Assembly (NCBI RefSeq): GCF_011043555.1
Contig: NZ_JAAKGS010000005.1
Span: forward strand, 124,001 to 188,000
From: Sphingobacterium sp. SGR-19
Lineage (GTDB): Bacteria; Bacteroidota; Bacteroidia; Sphingobacteriales; Sphingobacteriaceae
Direction: 5' to 3'
Length of the DNA stretch: 64,000 bases
Shown: positions 25,788-34,925 of the stretch, in pieces
Numbering within the stretch: the stretch's first letter is position 1
How the letters are laid out: each line of letters begins with the position of its first letter
Translations under genes and position numbers: made by a program
The notes under the pieces: model-generated
What the model was told of the DNA's origin: nothing
The model's database searches: none
Seen by the model: the letters and a program-made list of their open reading frames with translations, nothing else

Positions 25788-26312
25788 ATGCAATCTTTAT
25801 CAAATAGAAAGAAAGTTATTGAGCAGAAACCCATGAATTTCTGGGAGCGCATGTATCTACCCGCTATTGCAAAGGGTTTAGGTATTACGATACGACATTT
25901 TTTCAAGAAAATCCCAACGGTGAAATATCCGGAGGAGCAGCGGCCTTATTCGAAGAATTTCCGTGGGCTGCATTCGTTGAAGCGCGATGAGGAGGGACGT
26001 GAGCGCTGTACTGCCTGTGGACTTTGTGCACTTTCTTGCCCGGCAGAGGCAATTACGATGATAGCTGCGGAACGCACAAAAGAAGAAGAGCACTTATACC
26101 GTGAAGAAAAATATGCGGCGGTATATGAAATCAATATGCTACGTTGTATTTTTTGTGGTCTGTGTGAAGAGGCGTGTCCAAAAGAAGCGATTTATCTGGA
26201 TGGCCCACATGTGACGGCAGACTATGTAAGAAAGGATTTTATTTACGGCAAAGACAAGTTAGTCGAGCCCGTATTTGATATTACAAAACTAAACCCGGAA
26301 AAAACAAACTAG
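25788..26312 (+). CDS. nuoI: NADH:quinone oxidoreductase subunit I
   Basis: Two-[4Fe-4S] ferredoxin subunit (174 residues; clusters N6a and N6b). The two CxxCxxCxxxCP motifs are CTACGLCALSCPAEAI and CIFCGLCEEACPKEAI. The N-terminal amphipathic segment that lies on the membrane arm is present. It ends 1 bp before nuoJ. Confidence 0.97.
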   Translation: MQSLSNRKKVIEQKPMNFWERMYLPAIAKGLGITIRHFFKKIPTVKYPEEQRPYSKNFRGLHSLKRDEEGRERCTACGLCALSCPAEAITMIAAERTKEEEHLYREEKYAAVYEINMLRCIFCGLCEEACPKEAIYLDGPHVTADYVRKDFIYGKDKLVEPVFDITKLNPEKTN

Positions 26313-26313
26313 C

Positions 26314-26820
26314 ATGTCCCTATTTTATTTTGTTGCCTTTGTTGCTATTTTTTTCGCGTTGATGACGATCTTCACCAAAAATCCAGTACACAGCGTGCTG
26401 TATTTGGTAGTTACGTTTTTCACGCTGACGGTTCATTATATTTTACTGAACGCGCAATTTCTGGCGGTAGTCAATTTTATTGTATATATGGGTGCCATTA
26501 TGGTGCTCTTTTTATTTGTCCTGATGCTCCTGAATCTCAACGGGGATACCGAACCCATGAAGTCTAACTTGGTGAAGGTTATAGGTGTCATCGCTGGGAT
26601 GTGCCTGTTTGCGACGCTTCTAGGGGCTTTTCGTGTAATCGAACCATCCAACGAGATCGTGACCGGCAATACGGATATTGGACTCGTGAAACATTTGGGT
26701 AATGTATTATTCAATGAATTTTTGCTGCCTTTTGAGATTTCGGCAATTTTATTGTTGATAGCGATGATTGGAGCGGTATTATTGGCAAAAAAGGAAGTTA
26801 AAGAGATTAAAAAAGCATAA
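26314..26820 (+). CDS. nuoJ: NADH:quinone oxidoreductase subunit J
   Basis: Five-helix membrane subunit (168 residues). The third helix region carries the conserved VNFIVYMGAIMVLFLFVLML pattern. Its stop overlaps the nuoK ATG by one base (TAATG). Confidence 0.95.
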   Translation: MSLFYFVAFVAIFFALMTIFTKNPVHSVLYLVVTFFTLTVHYILLNAQFLAVVNFIVYMGAIMVLFLFVLMLLNLNGDTEPMKSNLVKVIGVIAGMCLFATLLGAFRVIEPSNEIVTGNTDIGLVKHLGNVLFNEFLLPFEISAILLLIAMIGAVLLAKKEVKEIKKA

Positions 26821-27149
26821 TGGAGAATATTGTAACGCAGATTCAGGGTGTTCCACTCAACCACTACATCATTTTTTGTAGTATCATTTTCGCTATCGGT
26901 GTTACGGGCGTACTTATCCGTCGGAATGTGATCATCATTATGATGTCCATCGAATTGATGCTGAATGCTGTCAATTTGTTGTTGGCGGCTTTTTCCGCCT
27001 ATCGGGGCGATCCGACAGGACAGGTATTCGTATTTTTCATCATGGCGTTGGCGGCAGCAGAGGTGGCTGTCGGCCTGGCGATTATTATCATGGTGTACCG
27101 AAATACCAAGTCGGTGGATATTGAATCGTTGAGTAAATTGCGTTGGTAA
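26820..27149 (+). CDS. nuoK: NADH:quinone oxidoreductase subunit K
   Basis: MrpC-like three-helix subunit (109 residues). The conserved membrane Glu residues are in IIMMSIELMLNAVNLL and AAAEVAVGLAIIIMV. Its ATG overlaps the nuoJ stop. Confidence 0.96.
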   Translation: MENIVTQIQGVPLNHYIIFCSIIFAIGVTGVLIRRNVIIIMMSIELMLNAVNLLLAAFSAYRGDPTGQVFVFFIMALAAAEVAVGLAIIIMVYRNTKSVDIESLSKLRW

Positions 27150-27180
27150 TTGAATAGGAGAATTTTTAGTAAGAAATTGT

Positions 27181-29100
27181 ATGTCTGAATTAATTTGGCT
27201 GATCCCATTGATACCTTTTATAGGTTTTGTAATAAATGGATTAATGGGTAATCGTGTGCCGAAAGCGCTTACGGCTATAGTCGGCTGTGGAGCGGTACTC
27301 GCTTCTTTTGTATTAAGCTTGTTCGTTTACTTCGAAATCGCCGCAGCACGCGAAGCCGGTGCTTCCGGAGAAATATATGTACATCTCTTCGACTGGTTTA
27401 CGGTCGGTAAACTGCATGTAGCGCTTTCTTTCTTAGCGGATCCGCTGAGTGCTATTATGCTTTTGATTATTACGGGCGTAGGCTTTTTGATTCACTTATA
27501 TTCGTGCAGCTATATGGCCAGCGATGCGGGATTTGGAAAATTTTTCGCCTACCTCAATCTATTCATCTTCTTCATGACCATTCTGGTGTTAGGCTCTAAT
27601 TACCTGGTCATGTTCATTGGATGGGAAGGTGTAGGACTTTGCTCTTATCTGTTGATTGGATTTTGGTTCAAAAACGCTTCTTATGCCTCGGCTGCCAAGA
27701 AAGCTTTCGTCATGAACCGTATTGGGGATTTGGGCTTTCTTATCGCGATGTTCTTTATCTTGGAGACTTTTGGCAGCTTGGAGTACGGAACGGTATTTGC
27801 TGCTGCAGCAAGCATGCCGGTGGGAAGTTCTATGCTACTCATCATCACGCTCTTGTTATTTGTAGCCGCAACGGGCAAGTCTGCCCAGATTCCGTTGTTT
27901 ACTTGGCTACCCGACGCGATGGCAGGTCCTACGCCGGTATCTGCCTTAATCCACGCGGCCACCATGGTAACAGCAGGTATCTATATGGTTGTTCGTTCGA
28001 ATATCTTATTCACGCTTTCTCCGGTGACCATGGAAATAATGGCTGTTGTCGGGTTAGCAACCGCATTATTAGCCGCGTTTATAGCGATTACACAAACTGA
28101 TATTAAAAAGGTATTGGCATATTCTACGGTATCCCAATTGGGATACATGTTTCTGGGCCTCGGGGTAGGTGCGTTCACCGGGGCTTTTTTTCATGTTCTG
28201 ACGCACGCATTTTTTAAAGCATTGCTGTTTCTTGGAGCAGGATCGGTCATCCACGCCATGCACGATGAGCAGGATATGCGCCAAATGGGTGGTTTAAGAA
28301 AAGCGCTGCCCGTCACGTTTATCACGATGTTTATTGGAACGATTGCAATTAGTGGTATTCCGCCGTTTGCTGGGTTCTTTTCCAAAGACGAGATATTGGC
28401 GCATGCGTTTCAGCACCAACCTGTTTTGTGGGCGATAGGCTTTTTGACTGCCTTATGTACAGCGTTCTATATGTTCCGTTTGTTGTACCTGACATTTTTT
28501 GGTAAGTTCCGAGGAACGGAAGAACAGAAAAAGCATTTGCATGAATCCCCTTGGCAAATGACTGTGCCGCTGGTTGTTTTGGCCGTGCTATCTGTAATTG
28601 GTGGTTTTATCAATATCCCGGAAGCATTGGGTGGACACCATAGCTTAGCGGCATTCTTGGCGCCGATTTTTGAGGCGGGGAGTGCGCATGCAGAAACGTT
28701 GTCGTTAAGTCATAGTACAGAGTACCTGTTGATGGGAGTTTCTGCTGGTGGCGCTTTGATCATGGCCGTTGTTGCTTACAACCGGTATGTAAGAAAAGAA
28801 ACGCTCCCTACAGCGGATACGCAGGCGTCAAAAGGATTGCATAAGCTATCCTTTCGCAAATTATATGTGGACGAGTTTTATGATGCGCTTGTTGTGCAGC
28901 CATTGAACAGATTATCGGTTGGCTTTTATAAATACGTAGATCGCTCGGGAATAGATGGATTTGTAAATGGGGTGGGTAACTTCTTTGTTGGAGCTGGAAA
29001 AGGAGTAAGGCAGTGGCAAAGCGGCCATGTGGGCTTTTATATCATGATGATGGTGATCAGTGTGATTGCGATCTTACTTTATGCCGTATTTAGTATATAA
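27181..29100 (+). CDS. nuoL: NADH:quinone oxidoreductase subunit L
   Basis: Largest antiporter-like proton-pumping subunit (639 residues). Conserved parts include the Glu in NYLVMFIGWEGVGLCSYLLI, the Lys in the discontinuous helix of KSAQIPLFTWLPDAMAGPTP, and HAATMVTAGIYMV. The C-terminal long lateral helix that braces the membrane arm ends with a final membrane segment (MMVISVIAILLYAVF). Confidence 0.97.
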   Translation: MSELIWLIPLIPFIGFVINGLMGNRVPKALTAIVGCGAVLASFVLSLFVYFEIAAAREAGASGEIYVHLFDWFTVGKLHVALSFLADPLSAIMLLIITGVGFLIHLYSCSYMASDAGFGKFFAYLNLFIFFMTILVLGSNYLVMFIGWEGVGLCSYLLIGFWFKNASYASAAKKAFVMNRIGDLGFLIAMFFILETFGSLEYGTVFAAAASMPVGSSMLLIITLLLFVAATGKSAQIPLFTWLPDAMAGPTPVSALIHAATMVTAGIYMVVRSNILFTLSPVTMEIMAVVGLATALLAAFIAITQTDIKKVLAYSTVSQLGYMFLGLGVGAFTGAFFHVLTHAFFKALLFLGAGSVIHAMHDEQDMRQMGGLRKALPVTFITMFIGTIAISGIPPFAGFFSKDEILAHAFQHQPVLWAIGFLTALCTAFYMFRLLYLTFFGKFRGTEEQKKHLHESPWQMTVPLVVLAVLSVIGGFINIPEALGGHHSLAAFLAPIFEAGSAHAETLSLSHSTEYLLMGVSAGGALIMAVVAYNRYVRKETLPTADTQASKGLHKLSFRKLYVDEFYDALVVQPLNRLSVGFYKYVDRSGIDGFVNGVGNFFVGAGKGVRQWQSGHVGFYIMMMVISVIAILLYAVFSI

Positions 29101-29116
29101 TTTTGACAATTAAACA

Positions 29117-30562
29117 ATGAGTAACCTATTTATATTACTATTAGTACCTGTTATTTCAGCAATAGTATTATGTTTTGTAAAGGATGCAGTACGGGCAAAA
29201 TGGATAGCATTGATTGCTGCGTTGCTTGAATTGGGGCTTTCTATCCCTTTTTTGTGCGGATTCATACCGGATGCGAGTATACAGTTCGAGCAGCGTTGGA
29301 TGTGGGTGGAGTCCTTGGGAATTCAGTTTCATATTGGCTTAGATGGTATCAGTCTACCCATGTTATTGTTGACAAATGGGTTAATTCCACTCATTGTATT
29401 GTCTTCGTTTCGAAAAGCGCATAAAGGTAATTTCTTTGCGTTGATCTCGTTTATGCAAGCCGGATTATTGCTTGTATTTTTGGCGTTAGACGCTTTCACA
29501 TTCTATGTTGGATGGGAGGTGGCTTTGATTCCTATCTATTTTATCTGTGCGTTATGGGGCGATGGCGACCGCATTCGTATTAATCTTAAATTTTTTGTTT
29601 ACACATTTTTTGGAAGCTTGTTGATGTTGGTGGCGCTGATTTATCTGTACAATCAAAGTGCAACACCAAGCTTTGAATGGAGTGCATTCGCGGCATTGGA
29701 CTTATCGGAGTCTGCACAGCGCTGGATATTCTGGGCGTTCTTTCTGGCGTTTGCCATCAAAATTCCGATCTTCCCGTTCCATACTTGGCAACCTGATACC
29801 TATACGCATGCACCGGCAGCGGGAACAATGCTATTGGCAGGTATTATGCTTAAAATGGGTGTATATGGATTGATTCGTTGGCTATTACCGGTTGCCCCGC
29901 TTGGTGCTTTGGCTTATAGCCAAGTGGTGATGGTTCTCTGTGTTATCGGGATCGTGTATGCTTCTATAATCGCTTTTAAACAGCAGGATGCTAAACGTCT
30001 GATCGCTTATTCTTCTATTGCACACGTCGGTCTTATTTCAGCCGGTGTATTTTCGTGGAACCTGGAAGGATTGCAAGGAGCAATCATTCAGATGGTGAAC
30101 CATGGCTTGAGTGTAATAGGGATATTTTTTATCATTGATATCTTACAAGAGCGCACGGGAACGCGTACATTGGCGGAATGGGGAGGAATGGCGAGCAAGA
30201 CCCCTCGTTTGGCAACGTTATTTCTTATTATTCTGATGGGCGCGGTAGGCTTACCGCTGACGAATGGCTTTATCGGTGAATTTCTATTACTGAAAGGTGT
30301 GTTTGATTACGGGGTATGGTATGCTGTATTCGGCGGGCTGACCTTAATTTTGGGAGCGGTCTATATGTTGCGCTTGTATCAAAAATCGATGTTAGGTGCA
30401 TTGCCGGAACGTTATGTAAATGTATTGGATATAAAAGGATACGAAGTATTGGTGTTGGGTGTTATCGTGTTTTTTACCTTATTTTTAGGTGTATGGCCGA
30501 AAGCAATTTTACAGCTGTCAGAGGCATCGGTAACGAACTTATTGAATCAAATTAAATTTTAA
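29117..30562 (+). CDS. nuoM: NADH:quinone oxidoreductase subunit M
   Basis: Second antiporter-like subunit (481 residues), with about 14 helices. The conserved Glu is in FYVGWEVALIPIYF and the Lys/His pair in KIPIFPFHTWQPDTYTHAP. It follows nuoL by 16 bp. Confidence 0.97.
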   Translation: MSNLFILLLVPVISAIVLCFVKDAVRAKWIALIAALLELGLSIPFLCGFIPDASIQFEQRWMWVESLGIQFHIGLDGISLPMLLLTNGLIPLIVLSSFRKAHKGNFFALISFMQAGLLLVFLALDAFTFYVGWEVALIPIYFICALWGDGDRIRINLKFFVYTFFGSLLMLVALIYLYNQSATPSFEWSAFAALDLSESAQRWIFWAFFLAFAIKIPIFPFHTWQPDTYTHAPAAGTMLLAGIMLKMGVYGLIRWLLPVAPLGALAYSQVVMVLCVIGIVYASIIAFKQQDAKRLIAYSSIAHVGLISAGVFSWNLEGLQGAIIQMVNHGLSVIGIFFIIDILQERTGTRTLAEWGGMASKTPRLATLFLIILMGAVGLPLTNGFIGEFLLLKGVFDYGVWYAVFGGLTLILGAVYMLRLYQKSMLGALPERYVNVLDIKGYEVLVLGVIVFFTLFLGVWPKAILQLSEASVTNLLNQIKF

Positions 30563-30581
30563 TTAGCGATTGTAGAATATT

Positions 30582-31970
30582 ATGGGGGCAATTATTACAT
30601 TGTGTATCTTGGGGATGGTGGTGTTATATCTGGGCTTGTTCAAAGCAAAGAACGCACTGCTTCCTGTAACGCTGCTGGGATTGGTCGTGACACTAGGCTT
30701 TCTGGTGGCGGGATGGAACAGCGAAGCACTGCCGCAGTTTCACGGGATGGTGATTTTTGATCGCTTAGCATTGTCTTTTTCTATCTTGTGCGTGGTGATT
30801 ACTGGATTGGTTATTTTACTTTCTAAAGAATATTTTAAGAACATCAGTACGTATCTTTCGGAGTATTTTTGTTTGATTATCTTTTCGTTGACAGGCGCGT
30901 TGTTGGTTAATGCCTATCATAATTTTGCCATGCTGTTCATCGGTATTGAGGTGATGTCGGTTGCCTTGTATATCCTGGTGGGGATTCGGAAAACAGATCT
31001 TGCTTCGAATGAAGCGGCACTGAAGTACTTTTTGATGGGAGCCTTTTCTACAGGATTTCTCCTTTTTGGTATCACACTATTGTACGGGGCTTCGGGTACA
31101 TTTGACCTAACGGAATTGCAAGCCTATGTACAGACATCTTCCGAGATTTCTCCCTTATTTTATGGTGGCGTGTTGCTGTTACTATGTGGTTTATGTTTTA
31201 AGGTCGGTGCGGCACCTTTTCACTTTTGGACACCGGATGTGTATGATGGCGCACCAATATTGATTACCAGCTTTATGAGTACGGTCGTAAAAGTCGCTTC
31301 TTTTGTCGGCTTTCTACGGCTATTCAGCACGGTATTGGTTCCGCTGCACGACTTTTGGACACCTGTATTGCTTACGATTATCATTATCACGCTCTTTGTA
31401 GGAAATATCACCGCCTTGCTACAGTCTAGCTTTAAGCGGATGATGGCTTATTCGAGTATTTCGCATGCAGGCTATATGCTGTTTGCCATCGTATCTGTCG
31501 GCGCAACTTCCGCGTCGGGTATGCTGGTGTACGCAACAGCGTATTCGTTGGCTTCCGTGATTGCTTTCGGTATGCTTATTCTGGTCAAACGCAGCACCGG
31601 CTCAGAGAACTTTGAGTCGTTCAATGGGTTAGCGAAAAAACAGCCCCTGTTGGCTTTCATACTGACCGTAGCTATGCTTTCGCTAGCTGGTATTCCGTTG
31701 ACGGCCGGTTTTATGGGTAAGTTTATGATGTTCAATAATGTGATGGGAATATATAACATCACGTTGTTGATCTTAGCTGTTATTAATGCTGCAATCGGGG
31801 TATACTATTATTTGCATGTAGTCGTCAATATGTATTTCCGTAAACCGGAGGAGGAAGTAACAGAACAACATGTGCCAACTAGTTATAAGGTAGTATTGGT
31901 TATTGCCGCCGTATTGACACTGATCATCGGTGTTTATCCGGATAGTATTCTTTTGTTCTTTTTCCCGTAA
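30582..31970 (+). CDS. nuoN: NADH:quinone oxidoreductase subunit N
   Basis: Third antiporter-like subunit (462 residues). It has the Glu in LFIGIEVMSVALYIL, the Lys in CFKVGAAPFHFWTPDVYDGAP and AYSSISHAGYMLF. It is the last gene of the 14-subunit operon. The next plausible terminator lies about 210 bp downstream at 32181. Confidence 0.97.
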   Translation: MGAIITLCILGMVVLYLGLFKAKNALLPVTLLGLVVTLGFLVAGWNSEALPQFHGMVIFDRLALSFSILCVVITGLVILLSKEYFKNISTYLSEYFCLIIFSLTGALLVNAYHNFAMLFIGIEVMSVALYILVGIRKTDLASNEAALKYFLMGAFSTGFLLFGITLLYGASGTFDLTELQAYVQTSSEISPLFYGGVLLLLCGLCFKVGAAPFHFWTPDVYDGAPILITSFMSTVVKVASFVGFLRLFSTVLVPLHDFWTPVLLTIIIITLFVGNITALLQSSFKRMMAYSSISHAGYMLFAIVSVGATSASGMLVYATAYSLASVIAFGMLILVKRSTGSENFESFNGLAKKQPLLAFILTVAMLSLAGIPLTAGFMGKFMMFNNVMGIYNITLLILAVINAAIGVYYYLHVVVNMYFRKPEEEVTEQHVPTSYKVVLVIAAVLTLIIGVYPDSILLFFFP

Positions 31971-32180
31971 AAAGAACCAAACCGACCAATGGGAGCTCAT
32001 GAACACCAAAATAAACACATGTTCATAAACCTCGTCGCTTAAAACCTTTGGCATTAGGGATAGTACTAGGGATGAATCCTACATTTGCCAAAGCTTTTGA
32101 TGCGACCTTAAAGGTTAAGAAGGGGTGGTGTATTGGGCGTAAATGAACGTGGTCAATAATTGATGGTGGTTAAGCGGACT

Positions 32181-32213
32181 AAAACGGCCTTGAACTTTTC
32201 CGCGGCCGTTTTT
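32181..32213 (+). terminator. Probable terminator of the nuo operon
   Basis: AAAACGGCC at 32181-32189 pairs with GGCCGTTTT at 32204-32212 around a 14-base loop. The stem ends in five T residues. Confidence 0.75.
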
Positions 32214-32220
32214 CTGAGGG

Positions 32221-32280
32221 CTATTCCGTTAAAAACAAAATACTGTTTGAGCAAAGCGAGTTTATTTTGTTTAGGAATAG
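32221..32280. repeat. 60-bp interrupted palindrome
   Basis: CTATTCC at 32221 pairs with GGAATAG at 32274-32280, and AACAAAATA (32234-32242) pairs with TATTTTGTT (32263-32271), with a small asymmetry between them. The 20-base centre contains its own TTTGAGCAAA mini-palindrome. Its form resembles a dispersed intergenic repeat. Confidence 0.65.
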
Positions 32281-32323
32281 ACAAAGAAAAATAGCGGAAA
32301 CGTTCTCAGCCTTGACTTTTTTG

Positions 32324-32351
32324 TTTCTTTTTTTGTCAAGAAAAAAAGAAA
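32324..32351. repeat. A/T-rich hairpin upstream of the -7 box
   Basis: Stem TTTCTTTTTTT (32324-32334) with AAAAAAAGAAA (32341-32351), loop GTCAAG. The pairing continues outwards after a one-base bulge. Its right arm ends 8 bp before TATCTTTA. It has the same layout as 11146-11191. Confidence 0.75.
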
Positions 32352-32359
32352 ACAAATCC

Positions 32360-32367
32360 TATCTTTA
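32360..32367 (+). promoter_or_regulatory. -7 box of the DUF5686 gene
   Basis: TATCTTTA, identical to the box at 11184. It lies 19 bp before the ATG at 32387, so the transcript should start about 12-15 bases before the coding region. This rules out a start at 32267. Confidence 0.6.
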
Positions 32368-32386
32368 TGGCAGTGCCATTTTGGAT

Positions 32387-34921
32387 ATGAGTAGAATAAG
32401 CTTGCTGAAATTGTTGATATGGATATTTACCCTTGGCGTTGCTATACAGCAAGGCGTGGCTCAACAAAAAATCAGTGGAACAGTTATAGATGATGCTACA
32501 GGAAAAGGCATTCCACAGGCTAGTATACAGGTGCATGGTACATCCGACGGGACATCCTGTAGTGCTTCAGGGCAATTTCTCCTAACGACGAAGAGTACGC
32601 TTCCGTTGCGGCTCCTCGTGTCTGCTATTGGCTATAAAGAAATGCTTGTGCGTGTTGATTCGACACAGGAACATGTGCAAATTGCACTCGAAAGTGATAA
32701 GCATGTTATCGATGCGATTGAGATCTCCCGTAGACAGAAATATCGAAATCGAAATCCGGCGGTAGATCTTATTCATCAGGTGATCAAGAGTAAACGCTCC
32801 AACCGCTTGGAAAACCAACCTAGACTATCCTTCCAGCAGTATGACAAACTTCAATTTGGCCTCGTAAATCCATCGGAGCAGTATAATAAACGGATGGGAA
32901 GCTTGAGCTTTTTCTTCGATAATGTAGACACATTAACATCACCCGGAAATAAATTGCTAACGATATTTATGCAGGAGCAGCTTAGTGATGTCTATTCGAA
33001 GAATGATCCCAAAAGCTTTAAAAAACGAGTAAAATCTATCAAACAAACGGATTTTGATGACCGGTATGTAAATAATCATAATATTCAATCGTATCTATCC
33101 TATCTTTTTCAGGATATAGAGATCTATGATGAAAATATCTTTCTGATAAATAAGTTATTCCTAAGTCCGATAGCGAACAACGCACCCGTTTTTTATAAGT
33201 ATTATATTGCGGACACCATTGACACGGAAGACGGCCGATTAATAGAATTGAATTTTGAGCCGAGAAACAAGACGGATCTTTTGCTTAGTGGAAAGCTCCG
33301 GATTACAACAGATGGGCGATTTGCGGTACAAGGTGCTACTTTGCGCGCAAACAAGGAGGCAAATTTGAATTGGATCAATGACATAACGATTGATTTGCAA
33401 TTCAGACCGAATGATGAACAATACATGTTTTTGGTTCGTAGCGATGTCGACATCATGTTTGGGACCAACCGAAGCGATGCCGTTTATGGCCGTAGGACTA
33501 CGCACAATTATGATTACGATTTTTCTCCCTCTTTTTCGGACGATGTTTTTAAGGGAGCACCTACTGAGATATTGACATCGGCAAGAGATAATGAAAAACT
33601 TGTCCATCACCAACGTCCGGTGCAGCTGTCACCTGTCGAAAACAGAGTTTACACCAATGTAGATTCACTGAACAATAACCGTACATTTAGGACGATGCTT
33701 GCTGCTGGCTATTTGTTAGCGCAGGGATTCTATCCGGCAGGACCTGTGGAGTTTGGGCCGTTGGAATATTTGTATTCACGGAATAATATCGAGGGTAACC
33801 GGATACGGCTTAGTGGACGGACGACGCTCGGATTTTCGGAAAAGGTATTTATCGAGGGATATTTAGCCTATGGGACACAAGATGGTGAGATGAAATATTT
33901 CGTACGGCCGACATTTTCCCTTAATGGCAAATCAGTCGCTACTTTTCCAGCCCACTACCTGCAAGTGGCCGTGCAGCATGATATCTTCGATCCGGGTAGG
34001 ATGCTAGGTTTCAAAAAGGGAGATAGTTTTTTTCAATCTATACGAAGCAACCGCCCGACGAAATGGATGGACACCCATGCGTACCAACTTAAACACTTGA
34101 TAGAATTTGGCAATCACGTGAGCCTGCAAAGCTCTTTTATCCATCATCGTAGGCGTGCAATAGGGGATTTACAATTTATTTCGTCAGGTGACAACTCCTA
34201 CAATATATCCAATATAAATACCAATGAAGTGGAATTTGTATTACGATGGGCTCCGAAGGAAAAATTCTACTACCGTAATTTGACACGAAATACGATTATA
34301 GAGAAATATCCGGTGTTTAATATTCAATATAACCGAGGCTTAAAAGGTTTTTGGAACGGAGATTATGCATTTGACGCTGTACGTGCTTCTGTTTCGAAAC
34401 GCTTCTTTTTGAATCAATTCGGCTTTGCCGATGCGACGTTGAGCGGAGGGAAAATCTGGGGTACATTACCTTATCCATTGTTAGAAATGCCGAATATATT
34501 CCGGGATGAGGACACACGTCATGAAATAGACTTCTCGATGATGCGCAGCATGGAATTTGTAGCAGACGAATATATCCGTTTGGCATTTGAGCATCAACTC
34601 GAAGGATTTATCCTGAATAAGATTCCGTTGATAAAGAAGCTTAAATTACGAGAGATTTGGGGGGGTAAAATGTTTTATGGGCGGCTGAGCGATGTTAACA
34701 ACCCGTATATCAGTAAAGATGTGGTTCATTTTGATAGAGATGCCGACGGACATATTATGACACATGTGCTCGATAATAAGATTCCATATTGGGAGGGAAA
34801 GGTAGGTATTGATAATATTTTCCGTCTGTTGCGCGTTGAATATATACGACGGTTAAACTATACGGGATTACCAAACGCCGACAAGGACAGATATCGGGTA
34901 AGCCTTCATTTAAATTTCTAA
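32387..34921 (+). CDS. DUF5686 outer-membrane protein with carboxypeptidase-like domain
   Basis: 844-residue envelope protein. I choose the ATG at 32387 because a signal peptide starts there (SRISLLKLLIWIFTLGVA, cleaved near GVAQQ) and a -7 box lies just upstream. A CarboxypepD_reg-like beta-sandwich spans about 29-112 (ISGTVIDDATGKGIPQASIQ). It is followed by the DUF5686 region, with a probable C-terminal beta-barrel ending in RVSLHLNF, a terminal-Phe barrel signature. Such proteins resemble TonB-dependent receptors without a plug. The function is unknown, and export or assembly at the outer membrane is possible. An enoyl-CoA hydratase follows 4 bp later. Confidence 0.85.
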   Translation: MSRISLLKLLIWIFTLGVAIQQGVAQQKISGTVIDDATGKGIPQASIQVHGTSDGTSCSASGQFLLTTKSTLPLRLLVSAIGYKEMLVRVDSTQEHVQIALESDKHVIDAIEISRRQKYRNRNPAVDLIHQVIKSKRSNRLENQPRLSFQQYDKLQFGLVNPSEQYNKRMGSLSFFFDNVDTLTSPGNKLLTIFMQEQLSDVYSKNDPKSFKKRVKSIKQTDFDDRYVNNHNIQSYLSYLFQDIEIYDENIFLINKLFLSPIANNAPVFYKYYIADTIDTEDGRLIELNFEPRNKTDLLLSGKLRITTDGRFAVQGATLRANKEANLNWINDITIDLQFRPNDEQYMFLVRSDVDIMFGTNRSDAVYGRRTTHNYDYDFSPSFSDDVFKGAPTEILTSARDNEKLVHHQRPVQLSPVENRVYTNVDSLNNNRTFRTMLAAGYLLAQGFYPAGPVEFGPLEYLYSRNNIEGNRIRLSGRTTLGFSEKVFIEGYLAYGTQDGEMKYFVRPTFSLNGKSVATFPAHYLQVAVQHDIFDPGRMLGFKKGDSFFQSIRSNRPTKWMDTHAYQLKHLIEFGNHVSLQSSFIHHRRRAIGDLQFISSGDNSYNISNINTNEVEFVLRWAPKEKFYYRNLTRNTIIEKYPVFNIQYNRGLKGFWNGDYAFDAVRASVSKRFFLNQFGFADATLSGGKIWGTLPYPLLEMPNIFRDEDTRHEIDFSMMRSMEFVADEYIRLAFEHQLEGFILNKIPLIKKLKLREIWGGKMFYGRLSDVNNPYISKDVVHFDRDADGHIMTHVLDNKIPYWEGKVGIDNIFRLLRVEYIRRLNYTGLPNADKDRYRVSLHLNF

Positions 34922-34925
34922 TGCC

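Larger units (their letters stand above)
31971..32386. other. Intergenic region rich in inverted repeats
   Basis: 416 bp without a gene. Bases 31971-32180 show nothing I recognise. Then follow a GC-rich hairpin with a T-run (32181-32213), a 60-bp interrupted palindrome (32221-32280), an A/T-rich hairpin (32324-32351) and a TATCTTTA box (32360). An open frame entering from 32267 is an artefact of this repeat DNA. Confidence 0.7.
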
